Source: RPQJ01 sp963793005 (GTDB taxonomy: Bacteria; Pseudomonadota; Gammaproteobacteria; Steroidobacterales; Steroidobacteraceae). Taken from it: a DNA stretch of 64,000 nt. The notes under the pieces were generated by a model, which saw nothing but the letters and a program-made list of their open reading frames with translations, made no database searches and had not been told where the DNA came from. The stretch is from assembly GCA_963793005.1 (NCBI GenBank), contig CAWBYP010000002.1, positions 2,472,416 to 2,536,415 on the forward strand, read 5' to 3'. Made by a program: the position numbers and the translations under genes. Below, in pieces: positions 44,772-53,570 of this stretch. Position 1 is the stretch's first letter; every line of letters begins with the position of its first letter.

Positions 44772-47558
44772 GTGGCCAATTGGCTCGCCCGAATCTTTGG
44801 TAGCCGCAACCAGCGGCTCATCAGCCAGTACAACGGCATCGTCCGCAAGATTAACGCCCTGGAGCCGTCGATCCAGGCGCTCTCCGACGCCGAGCTTGCC
44901 GACAAGACCCGCCAGTTCCGCGAGCAGCTGGCCGCGGGCACGGCGCTCGATGACCTGATCCCGGAGGCCTTCGCGGTGGTTCGCGAGGCGTCACAGCGCA
45001 CGCTGGGCCTGCGGCACTTCGACGTGCAGCTGATCGGCGGCATGGTGCTGCACGCCGGCAAGATCGCCGAGATGCGTACCGGCGAGGGCAAGACCCTGGT
45101 CGCGACGCTCGCCGCCTACCTGAACGCCCTGCCGGGCACCGGCACCCACATCGTCACGGTCAACGAATACCTCGCGAGCCGCGACGCCGAGTGGATGGGT
45201 CCCATCTTCCGCTTCCTCGGGCTTACCGTGGGCGTGGTCAAGGCGGGCCAGTCCGCCGATGAAAAGCGCGCGGCCTACGCGTCCGACATCACCTACAGCA
45301 CCAACAACGAGCTTGGCTTCGACTACCTGCGCGACAACCTCGCGTTCCGGCTCGAGGACCGCATGCAGCGGTCGCTCGCGTTCGCGATCGTGGACGAAGT
45401 CGACTCGATCCTGATCGACGAAGCGCGCACGCCGCTGATCATCTCCGGCCCGGCAGAGGAAAGCACCGAGCTCTACACCCGCATCAACGAGCTCGTTCCG
45501 CGCCTGAAGGCGCAGGAGTCCGAGGAGGGCGAGGGCGACTACTGGGCGGACGAGAAGGGCAAGCAGGTCCACCTTTCGGACGACGGCCATGAGCACGTCG
45601 AGCAGCTGTTCCTGAAGGCCGGCCTGCTGCAGGAAGGCCAGAGCCTCTACGACCCGTCCAACATCCGCCTGATGCACCACCTGAACGCGGCGCTCAGGTC
45701 GCACGCGCTCTACCGCCGCGACGTCGAGTACATCGTCAGGAACGGCGAGGTGATCATCGTCGACGAGTTCACCGGGCGCACGATGCCCGGGCGGCGCTGG
45801 TCGGACGGCCTGCACCAGGCCATCGAGGCCAAGGAACGCGTGAACGTGCGCGAGGAAAACCAGACGGTCGCGTCGATCACGTTCCAGAACTACTTCCGCA
45901 TGTACGCCAAGCTGGCCGGCATGACCGGCACCGCGGACACAGAGGCGTTCGAGTTCCAGGAGATCTACGGACTCGAAGTCGCCGTGATCCCGACGCACCG
46001 TCCGATGGTCCGCGACGACGCGCCGGACCTCGTCTACCTGACGCAGAAGGACAAGTTCGAGGCGATCGTCGAGGACATCCGCGAGTGCTCGAAGCGCCGC
46101 CAGCCGGCGCTGGTCGGCACGACCTCGGTCGAGACCTCGGAGCTGCTGTCGGGCGAGTTGACCAGGCAGGGCATCGCGCACGAGGTGCTGAACGCCAAGC
46201 AGCACGAGCGCGAGGCGCACATCGTAGCGCAGGCCGGCAGTCCGGGCGCGGTGACAATCGCGACCAACATGGCAGGCCGCGGCACCGACATCGTGCTCGG
46301 CGGCAACCTCAAGGTCGAGCTCGCGCAGCTCGAGAATCCCGACGCGGCGACGGTCGAGCGCGTGCGCGCGGAATGGCAGAAGCGCCACGAGGAAGTAGTT
46401 GCCTCAGGCGGCCTGCACATCGTGGGCACCGAGCGCCACGAATCGCGCCGCATCGACAACCAGCTGCGCGGCCGCTCGGGCCGCCAGGGCGACCCGGGCT
46501 CGAGCCGGTTCTACCTGTCGCTCGAAGACAACCTGATGCGCATCTTCGGCGATCCCGATCGCACCAAGCGCTGGCTGACGACCGCGGGCATGAAGGAAGG
46601 CGAGGTGATCGAGAGCCGCATGCTCTCGCGCCAGATCGAGCGCGCCCAGCGCAAGGTCGAGGCCTACAACTTCGACCTGCGCAAGAACCTGCTCGAGTAC
46701 GACGACGTCGCGAACGACCAGCGCAGGGTGATCTACCAGCAGCGCACCGAGATGATGGCGGCGGAGAGCATCTCCGATGCGATCACGGGCATCCGCGAAG
46801 AGGTCGTCAACGGCATCATCGACCAGTACGTCCCGCGCGAGAGCGTCGAGGGCACCTGGAACCTCGACGGGCTTGCCGAGGCGATCGCCCGCGAGTTCCA
46901 GGTCGAGGTGCAGCCGAAGGGCTGGCTCGAGGCTGACCACGAGATCGCCGAGGCAGGGCTGCGCGAGCGCGTCGTCCAGGCGGTCGAGGCCTCGTATCAG
47001 CAGAAGGTCGAGCAGGTGGGCACGCCGGTGATGGTGCACCTCGAGAAGGCCGTGATGCTGCAGGAGATCGACAAGCACTGGCGCGAGCACCTCGCGGCAA
47101 TGGACTACCTGCGCCAGGGCATCCACCTGCGCGCCTATGCGCAGAAGAACCCGAAGCAGGAGTACAAGCGCGAGGCGTTCGAGCTGTTCGGCGCGCTGCT
47201 CGACCGCATCAAGCACGATGCGATCTCGCTGCTGTCGCGGCTGCAGGTTCGCAGCGAGGCGGAAATCGAGGAGCAGGAGCGCGAGCGCGAGCGCCAGATG
47301 GCGCGCAAGCTGCAGCTGCAGCACGCCTCGCCGCAGTCGGTGATCTCGAGCGATGCCAGGCCGGTCGGACCCGAGGAGGCTGGCAGCGGATCCGCCGTGC
47401 CCGCGGGAGGCCCATTTGCGGGCGGCATGCCGGGCGCCCCCGAGGCCGTGACGCCGGTCGTACGCGATGGCCGCAAGGTCGGGCGCAACGAACCCTGCCC
47501 CTGTGGATCGGGTCGCAAGTTCAAGCACTGCCACGGCCAGATCGCCCGCGAAGCATAG
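44772..47558 (+). CDS. secA: Preprotein translocase ATPase SecA
   Basis: 928-residue motor that drives proteins through SecYEG. It has Walker A in MRTGEGKTLVATLAAYL, Walker B IVDEVDSILIDEART, TNMAGRGTDIVLGGN, and the C-terminal zinc-binding SecB-interaction tail CPCGSGRKFKHCHG. The start is GTG at 44772 with a GGAGCC site about 9 bases upstream. No secM-like arrest-peptide gene is visible upstream. A perfect repeat hairpin begins 7 bases after the stop. Confidence 0.98.
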   Translation: MANWLARIFGSRNQRLISQYNGIVRKINALEPSIQALSDAELADKTRQFREQLAAGTALDDLIPEAFAVVREASQRTLGLRHFDVQLIGGMVLHAGKIAEMRTGEGKTLVATLAAYLNALPGTGTHIVTVNEYLASRDAEWMGPIFRFLGLTVGVVKAGQSADEKRAAYASDITYSTNNELGFDYLRDNLAFRLEDRMQRSLAFAIVDEVDSILIDEARTPLIISGPAEESTELYTRINELVPRLKAQESEEGEGDYWADEKGKQVHLSDDGHEHVEQLFLKAGLLQEGQSLYDPSNIRLMHHLNAALRSHALYRRDVEYIVRNGEVIIVDEFTGRTMPGRRWSDGLHQAIEAKERVNVREENQTVASITFQNYFRMYAKLAGMTGTADTEAFEFQEIYGLEVAVIPTHRPMVRDDAPDLVYLTQKDKFEAIVEDIRECSKRRQPALVGTTSVETSELLSGELTRQGIAHEVLNAKQHEREAHIVAQAGSPGAVTIATNMAGRGTDIVLGGNLKVELAQLENPDAATVERVRAEWQKRHEEVVASGGLHIVGTERHESRRIDNQLRGRSGRQGDPGSSRFYLSLEDNLMRIFGDPDRTKRWLTTAGMKEGEVIESRMLSRQIERAQRKVEAYNFDLRKNLLEYDDVANDQRRVIYQQRTEMMAAESISDAITGIREEVVNGIIDQYVPRESVEGTWNLDGLAEAIAREFQVEVQPKGWLEADHEIAEAGLRERVVQAVEASYQQKVEQVGTPVMVHLEKAVMLQEIDKHWREHLAAMDYLRQGIHLRAYAQKNPKQEYKREAFELFGALLDRIKHDAISLLSRLQVRSEAEIEEQERERERQMARKLQLQHASPQSVISSDARPVGPEEAGSGSAVPAGGPFAGGMPGAPEAVTPVVRDGRKVGRNEPCPCGSGRKFKHCHGQIAREA

Positions 47559-47565
47559 GGCAATA

Positions 47566-47606
47566 GGGGACATTCCCCTATTTTTCTGAAATAGGGGAAT
47601 GTCCCC
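47566..47606. repeat. GGGGACATTCCCC inverted repeat between secA and mutT
   Basis: GGGGACATTCCCCTATTT (47566-47583) and its exact reverse complement (47589-47606) are separated by 5 bases, a perfect 18-base-pair stem. Each arm is itself a near-palindrome. The right arm abuts the first plausible mutT codon. Probably also acts as the 3' end of secA mRNA. Confidence 0.9.
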
Positions 47607-48014
47607 ATTTTCCTCGAGGTCGTCGCTGGCGCGCTGTTCGACGCCGATGGTCGCGTGCTGATTGCGCAGCGGCCCGCGGGCAAGGCACTGGCCGGGCGCT
47701 GGGAATTTCCTGGCGGAAAGATCGACCAGGACGAGGATGCCCGCGACGGACTCGTGCGCGAGCTGCGCGAGGAACTGGGCGTCGAGGTTCACGACGCCGA
47801 ACGCCTGATCCGCTATTCACATGCCTATGCCGACAGGGTCGTTCGCCTCGACCTGTGGCTGGTCACGTCGTGGAGCGGTGATCCGCGCGGGCTCGACGGC
47901 CAGGCGCTCAGATGGGTGCGGCCCGAGCGACTCGAATTCGAGGACATCCTGGAAGCCGACCAGCCGATGATCGATGCGCTGCTGGAGCGGGATGCAGGCG
48001 CTGCGGCGCGCTGA
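47607..48014 (+). CDS. mutT: MutT-type Nudix hydrolase (8-oxo-dGTP diphosphatase)
   Basis: The Nudix box GGKIDQDEDARDGLVRELREEL is intact in spacing (Gx5Ex7REUxEExGU), preceded by LAGRWEFP and followed by a MutT-like C-terminus. It hydrolyses oxidised dGTP and prevents A:T to C:G mutation. Family N-terminal strand residues are encoded from about 47613 (LEVVAGALFDADGRVLIAQR), but no ATG, GTG or TTG lies between the in-frame TAG at 47592 and that strand. The only candidate is ATT at 47607, or GTG at 47655, which would delete the first strand. The adjacent repeat may have replaced the original start. Coordinates from ATT give 135 residues. Confidence 0.8.
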   Translation: MFLEVVAGALFDADGRVLIAQRPAGKALAGRWEFPGGKIDQDEDARDGLVRELREELGVEVHDAERLIRYSHAYADRVVRLDLWLVTSWSGDPRGLDGQALRWVRPERLEFEDILEADQPMIDALLERDAGAAAR

Positions 48015-48101
48015 GCGCGCAGATTGACCGCCTGTCTGCTGACCCCCGGTCATTTCCCCGAAAGGAAGTCCGCGATCCAGCGGTCGAGGGTGCGGCGCGC
48101 C

Positions 48102-48305
48102 TCAGGCGTTCAATGGGCGCTCGCCCGAACCGTCGTCCTCGTTCGCCGTCGATGAGATTTCCTCGCCCGGTATCACGTGTTTTTCCGCGACCCACGCGCC
48201 GAGGTCGATCAGCTTGCAGCGATCGCTGCAGAAAGGCCTGAACGGCGAGGCCTCGGACCACTCGACAGGTCGCTGGCAGGTTGGGCAGGGAACAACGGTC
48301 GGCAT
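48102..48305 (-). CDS. yacG: DNA gyrase inhibitor YacG
   Basis: 67-residue zinc-finger protein with the four-cysteine pattern CPTC (residues 7-10) and CSDRC (26-30), then LIDLGAWVAEKHVIPG, typical of YacG, and an acidic tail. In E. coli it binds GyrB. Last gene of the pilBCD-coaE-zapD-yacG string. Confidence 0.95.
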   Translation of the reverse strand: MPTVVPCPTCQRPVEWSEASPFRPFCSDRCKLIDLGAWVAEKHVIPGEEISSTANEDDGSGERPLNA

Positions 48306-48330
48306 CGCGATGCAAGCGCGCGGTTGCGCC

Positions 48331-49137
48331 TCAGGTGCAGACGCACAACGTGAAGTGGACGTCCTCCGCCGCCTGCACCGGCCGGTTCACTGGATCCTGC
48401 CAGTACAGGAAGCGGATGCTGCAGCGGTGATGGCTGCCGCTGATCTCGGGATAGATGTCCGTGCCGACCGGCAGCGCGATGCGGATCATCTGCGTATGCA
48501 CGTCGCGGTCGAGTGTCAGGTGGAACACGCCGCCAGGCGCAACCTCGGGGCGCGAGCGCGCCTGTTCGCGCGTCATCCACAGCAGCTCACCGACGGCGTC
48601 CCCGAGCGGACGGATGATCGCCAGCCAACGGGCGAAGTCTGCGCCGCGTATCTCGTCCGGAAGATTCAGCCAGTGCGTGTAGTTCGGCAGGTCGAACTCG
48701 CAGGTGCCGCCGGGGATCGTGCTGCGGTGCTTGATCGCGTTCAGGAACTCGGAATCACGCAGCGGCTGCATGAAAAGCGCGCCGACCGTCGCGAGGGCCT
48801 CACGCATGCTGTGCAGCTTGGTGAGCAGGACCCGCAGCCTGCCCGCATCGACACCGGGCCGGCTGTTGAATGCAGCGAGCTGCGCCATCTGCCGCTCGAG
48901 TTCCTTCAGCACCTCGCCACGAACATCGCCGCGTTGCGTGACGGTGAGGATCTCGAGCAGCGCCGACACGGCCGCACGCGTCGACCACGGGTCGGCCTTG
49001 GTGTGATGGTGCACCGCCTGCTGATACAGGAAATCGAGGCGCAGGAAATTGCGCATCCGCTCGTTCAGCGGCTGCTCATGGAAAACCATGCGGGCAGCCG
49101 GCCCCGCCGAGGGCGTTATAGCCTCGTTCGCATTCAT
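48331..49137 (-). CDS. zapD: Cell division protein ZapD
   Basis: 268-residue cytosolic FtsZ-bundling protein (YacF). It shows MVFHEQPLNERMRNFLRLDFLYQQ near the N-terminus, then a helical bundle and a beta domain. ZapD binds the FtsZ C-terminal peptide, present at 42.0 kb. The start at the ATG at 49137 gives MNANEAITPS. The frame stays open upstream to 49278, but that part is only translated repeat DNA and should not be included. Confidence 0.93.
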   Translation of the reverse strand: MNANEAITPSAGPAARMVFHEQPLNERMRNFLRLDFLYQQAVHHHTKADPWSTRAAVSALLEILTVTQRGDVRGEVLKELERQMAQLAAFNSRPGVDAGRLRVLLTKLHSMREALATVGALFMQPLRDSEFLNAIKHRSTIPGGTCEFDLPNYTHWLNLPDEIRGADFARWLAIIRPLGDAVGELLWMTREQARSRPEVAPGGVFHLTLDRDVHTQMIRIALPVGTDIYPEISGSHHRCSIRFLYWQDPVNRPVQAAEDVHFTLCVCT

Positions 49138-49193
49138 CACGGTATTCTGCTCTACGGCGTCCGAGCCGCACAACCGCTGCGGGGCGTGCGGGA

Positions 49194-49261
49194 GGGGACA
49201 TTCTCCTTTTCCAGGTTCCGCCTTCTTCTCCGGCTGCTGCTGGGAAAAGGAGAATGTCCCC
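49194..49261. repeat. Inverted pair of GGGGACATTCTCCTTTTCC repeats
   Basis: The unit at 49194-49212 and its exact reverse complement at 49243-49261 enclose a 30-base spacer, in the gap between coaE (stop) and zapD (start). Same family as 8051-8130 and 20103-20201. Confidence 0.9.
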
Positions 49262-49274
49262 TGCTCGACGTGTT

Positions 49275-49878
49275 TCATGGCCCGGCGAGCCTGCGGTATT
49301 TCAGGTCCAGGCCGGCGACCGCCGTGCGGAGCTCGTCCGCGGCGCCTGTATTGCTGATCACGTCGTCCGCCAGCGCCAGCCGCGCGGTCCGGGTCGCCTG
49401 TGCACCAAGCGATGCCTCGGCCTGCTCGCGGGTCACGCCGTCGCGGGTCATCAGCCGCTGAACCTGCAGTTCCTCCGGCGCGTCCACCAGCAGCACACGA
49501 TCCACGTGGTCGCGGCGTCCGCCTTCGGCAAGCAGGGGGATCACGAGCACCTGGTAGGGTCCTTTGGCGGCCAGCGACTGTCGTGCCATTTCAGCACGTA
49601 TCGCCGGGTGCAGGATGTCCTCGAGGCGGCGCCTGGCGTCCGGGTCGGCGAAGATACGCTCCCGCATGCGGGGTCGGTCGATCCGGCCCGAGGCATCGAG
49701 CGCCCCGCTGCCGAATGCTGCGACGACCTCGGCTAGTGCCGGCTGGCCCGGCTCGACCACCTCGCGTGCGATCACGTCGGTATCGATCACCGGTACGCCG
49801 AGCGCGGCGAACAGTGCCAGCGACAGTGGACTTGCCGCTGGCGATGCCACCGGTGAGTGCGACGCGGAATGGAGTCAT
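49275..49878 (-). CDS. coaE: Dephospho-CoA kinase, with one frameshift
   Basis: Last step of CoA synthesis. The N-terminus MTPFRVALTGGIASGKSTVA (P-loop GGIASGKST) is in one frame from 49878. The rest, LFAALGVPVIDTDVIAREVVEPG through DDVISNTGA, is in another from about 49817. A single extra base near 49,811-49,825 explains it; removing it restores a normal protein of about 200 residues. Because coaE is essential in most bacteria, a sequence error is more likely than a true pseudogene. Its ATG overlaps the corrected stop of the upstream ATPase by 4 bases. Confidence 0.88.
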
Positions 49879-51126
49879 CGCAGCGATTCCCAGAGGGCCC
49901 GGACAGGAACTGCATACATGCGATCGCCAAAGCTGGCGCTGGTTTCGCCGTCATACAGGACTACTCCGCCTGACAAAGCGCGTTCCGGTCGATTCCTTGA
50001 GCTTGCGCAGCCCGCGAAAATCCGCGGCAGTAACGGTCGCCGATGCCTTGACTTCCACGCCCGCCAGTGCGGTCGCGCCGCGTTCGATGACGATGTCGAC
50101 CTCCACGCCGTCCTTGTCGCGGTAGTGAGAAAACGTCAGCGACTCCTCGTGCCAGCTCGCCTGCCGGCGAAGTTCCTGGAATACAAAGGTCTCGAGGAGT
50201 TGTCCGAACAGGGGCCGGTCGGCCACCAGGTCCGCGGCAGCCACGCCGAGCAAAGCGCAGGCGAGACCCGTGTCCCCGACGTGCAGTTTCGGTGTCTTGA
50301 TCAGTCGCCGCATACGGTTGCTGTGCCAGGGCGGCAATTCCTCCAGCAGGAACACGCGCGCCAGCAGCGTGACATAGTCGCGAATCGTCGGACGACTGAG
50401 TTGGAACGGTGCAGCGAGGTCCGTGACATTCAGCAGTCGCGCCGTCTGGCCTGCCGCCAGCGAGAGCAGTCGTGGCAATGCATCGAGCGAACTGATGCGC
50501 GCCAAATCGCGTACGTCGCGCTGGACGAGCGTGTCCAGGTAGTCGCGATACCAGGCGGCGCGCCTGCGCCCTGCCGGACGCGAAAGCGCAGCGGGATATC
50601 CACCCGCTGCGACCCGTTCCGCAAGCTCCGGGCCCAGGCGGGCGGTCCGACGGAGCCTGAAGCCCGCGCCGAACAGCGCCTCGAGGAAGCCTGGAACTCG
50701 CCACGACAACTCGCACTGCGCGAGCGGGTGCAGCCGCAGGATTTCCATGCGTCCTGCGAGCGAGTCGGCGAGCGTCGGCACCAGCAGCACATTCGCCGAG
50801 CCCGTCAGGATGAAGCGGCCCGGGACCCGCCGGCGATCCATGGCCGCCTTGATCGCGGTGAACAGCGAGGGGACACGCTGGACCTCGTCGAGGATCACCC
50901 GCTCCGGCAGGTCGGCCACGAATCCCACCGGATCTGCCTGCGCGGCGCTGACAACGAGGTCGTCGTCGAACGTGAAATAGGCGTAGCCCATGCGCTTGCC
51001 GACGACCTGTGCCAGCGTGGTCTTGCCGCATTGCCGCGGACCATGGATCAGGACGGCCGGAGAATCCAGCAGCGCCTCGACCAGTCGCGGTTCCGCGTGT
51101 CGGTCGTAGAGGGTTGGTCCTGGCAC
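49875..51126 (-). CDS. AAA ATPase with DUF4143 domain, frameshift near the end
   Basis: P-loop GPRQCGKTTLAQ, Walker B RVILDEVQRV, sensor FILTGSAN, and a C-terminal DUF4143 nuclease-like domain with DIVIERGATALAGVEVKAS. Read as is, the protein ends at 49951 (391 residues). One base removed near 49,968 lets it continue as GVVLYDGETSASFGDRMYAV (then PVRALWESLR) to a stop at 49875, which is the normal family C-terminus. That stop overlaps the coaE ATG (ATGA). These proteins are widespread, with no agreed function; some are suspected defence or toxin-antitoxin-like elements. It interrupts the usual pilD-coaE order. Confidence 0.85.
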
Positions 51127-51157
51127 CGGCTAATCGTAAGCCTGGTTGTCGTCCAAT

Positions 51158-51169
51158 TGCAACGTTGCA
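51158..51169. promoter_or_regulatory. TGCAACGTTGCA palindrome upstream of the AAA ATPase gene
   Basis: A perfect 12-base palindrome 31 bases before the ATPase start. It could be an operator; there is no direct evidence. Confidence 0.3.
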
Positions 51170-51236
51170 GCCCGGCTATTTGAAAGCCTTTGCTTCCGTC
51201 GGGACACCACTCATTGAGTTGGTCCCTCGACGCTGG

Positions 51237-52245
51237 TCAGTAATCCAGGCCGGAGAAGTGCAGGTAGCCACCCACGATCTGCGGTCCCCACATCAGCGCG
51301 ATCCAGCCGGCGGCGGCGAGATACGGGCCGAACGGAATCGGCACGTTACGGTCGCGGCCGCGCACCACGATCATCGCGATGCCGACCACCGCCCCGGTGA
51401 AGGCCGAGAGCAGGATGATGAGCGGCAGCATCTGCCAGCCCATCCACGCGCCGAACGCGGCGAAGAGCTTGAAGTCGCCGTAGCCCATGCCTTCCTTGCC
51501 GGTGAGCAGCTTGAAGGCCCAGTACACCAGCCACAGGCTCATGTAGCCAGCCGCCGCGCCGATGATCGCCGACCACGGATCGACCGGGATGGCGAGCGCG
51601 GGGCCCGGCTGCCAGACAACGCTCAAGAGCAGCCCGAGCCACATCAGCGGCAGCGTGATCACGTCGGGCAGGATCTGGTGGTCGAGGTCGATGACCGTGA
51701 GCGCGACCAGTGCCCAGGTAAAGACGAGCGCCGCGATCGACTGCCACTCCCAGCCGTAGCGCCACACGACCGCTGCCGAGAGCAGCGCCGTCACGAGTTC
51801 CACGATCGGGTAGCGGGCGGAGATCGGGGCCTTGCAGTTCGCGCACTTGCCGCCGAGCAGCAGCCAGCTCAGCACCGGGATGTTCTGGTGCGCCTGGATT
51901 CCGCGCGCCGCAGTGAGGGCAGGCGGAGCGGGGGACGACGAGGTTGTAGGGCTGGTCGATGCTGGCCACGGCACTGGCCGCGTCCGCCGTTGCAGGCGCG
52001 TAGTCGAGCGCGAAACTTTGCTGCGCGTGCGCCATTCCGTCGCCTGCGCCAGGCATTGCCTCAGCGTGCGCTGCGGCCGCGTCGGACGTCAGTATCTCGT
52101 CAGCCTGCGCCCGCCACTGGCGGTCGAGCATCACCGGCAGGCGGTGAATCACGACGTTCAGGAAGCTGCCGACGAGCAGTGAAAGAACGAATACGCTGCC
52201 TGCAAAGAGCCAGGGGGTTCCCGCCAGGACCTCGAACAGCTCCAT
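51237..52245 (-). CDS. pilD: Prepilin peptidase/N-methyltransferase, with one frameshift
   Basis: Inner-membrane aspartic protease that cuts and methylates type IV prepilins. N-terminal helix FVLSLLVGSFLNVVIHRLP, zinc pairs CPHC and CANC, and the catalytic aspartates in VIDLDHQILPD and GYGDFKL are all present. An extra base near 51,899 (GGATTCC read as GGATCC) splits the frame between CPHCGA and IQAHQNIPVLSW. The loop before CPHC contains a longer Ala-rich insert (about residues 55-95) than usual. About 335 residues after correction. Confidence 0.9.
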
Positions 52246-52263
52246 CGTATTCCTCTGACACGA

Positions 52264-52322
52264 AGACGCCGCGCGGTGCGCGGCGTCTGCAGATACCCAC
52301 TGCCTGCGGCCTGCAGGCCGCA
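52264..52322. other. Two hairpins between pilC and pilD
   Basis: AGACGCCGCGC/GCGCGGCGTCT (52264-52288) is a perfect 11-base stem with a three-base loop. TGCGGCCTGCAGGCCGCA (52305-52322) is an 18-base perfect palindrome. Both lie in the 81-base spacer. Neither is followed by a T-run on the minus strand. They may reduce pilD expression relative to pilBC. Confidence 0.6.
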
Positions 52323-52326
52323 GCCT

Positions 52327-53552
52327 CTAGATGACCGCGCCGAGCTTGAAGATCGGCAGGTACATGGCGATCACGAGTCCGCCGACCAGCACGCCCAGGA
52401 TCACCATGATCAGCGGCTCGAGCAGGCTCGAGAGGCCGTCAACCGCGGCGTCCACGTCCGCCTCGTAGAAATCGGCCACCTTGGCCGCCATTTCGTCCAG
52501 CGAGCCCGACTCCTCGCCCACCGCGATCATCTGCACGACCATGTTGGGGAATAGACCGGTGTTTTCCATCGCGCGCTGCATGCGCATGCCGGTGGCGATC
52601 TCGTCGCGCATGCGGAGCACCGCGTCCTGGTAGACGATGTTGCCGGTGGCACCCGAGACGGACTTCATCGCCTCGACCAGCGGCACGCCAGCGCCGAACA
52701 TCGTGGCAAGCGTGCGCGAAAAGCGTGCGATGGCAGCCTTCTTCAGGATCGGGCCGATGACCGGTATCTGCAATGACATCCGGTCGATGAACTGGCGCAT
52801 CGGGCGGGAGCGCTTGTAGAAATACGCGAACGTGAAAACCGCTGCGCCGGTGACGAACAGACAGCATCCAGCCCTTCGCCTGCATCCAGCGGGACAGGTT
52901 GACCACAAACTGCGTGAATGCCGGCAGGTCTGCACCGAAGCCCTTGAACAGGCTTTCGAATTGCGGGATCACGAAGATCAACAGGATCACCGTGACGATT
53001 ATCGCAACACCCAGCACGGCCGCCGGGTAGTAAAGGGCCTTCTTGATTTTCTTCTTGAGGGCCTCGGTCTTTTCCTTGTAGGTCGCGATCTTCTCGAGCA
53101 CCGTCTCGAGCGCACCGGCGTGTTCGCCGGCCTCGACCAGGTTCACGAACAGGTCGTCGAAGTAGAGCGGGTGCTTGGCCAGCGCCTGGTTCAGCGCGTT
53201 GCCGGTTTCGATGTCTTCCTTGATGGCCAGCACCAGCTTCTGCACGGCAGGCTTGTCGTTGCCGACGCCGATGATCTCGAATGCCTGCACCATCGGGATG
53301 CCCGCAGTGAGCATCGTCGCGAGCTGGCGGGCGAAGATCGCGATGTCCTCGGCCGTTACCTTGCCGTCGCTCTTGAAGAGCGATCGTTCCTTGCGGACCC
53401 TGCGTCGCGGCGATGCCCTGCCGCCGCAGCGACGCGCGCATGTCGAGTTCGTCCTTTGCCGAGGCTCCCGGCCCTTGAGCCGGTTGCCCTTCTTGTCCTT
53501 GCCTTCCCAGATGAAGGGGAACTGCTTTGCTCGCGACCGATTCGGCCTATGT
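52327..53552 (-). CDS. pilC: Type IV pilus inner-membrane platform protein PilC, multiple frameshifts
   Basis: T2SF-domain protein on which the PilB motor acts. Recognisable pieces in different frames, in order: FPFIWEGKDKKGNRLKG, ASAKDELDMRASLRRQGIAA, RVRKERSLFKSDGK followed by AEDIAIFARQLATML, a long intact part from LTAGIPMVQAFEIIGVG to SRWMQAKGWML, and FVTGAAVFTFAYFYKRSRP to the stop at 52327. Indels lie near 52,860, 53,402 and 53,465, and the start region near 53,550 also appears damaged. About 400 residues after correction. The 5' boundary is approximate. Confidence 0.85.
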
Positions 53553-53570
53553 CCTACCTACCTGTTGCGC

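Noticed and set aside
49138..49278. N-terminal extension of zapD to 49278
   Set aside because: The added residues are a translation of the GGGGACATTCTCC repeat; the ATG at 49137 gives a normal protein.
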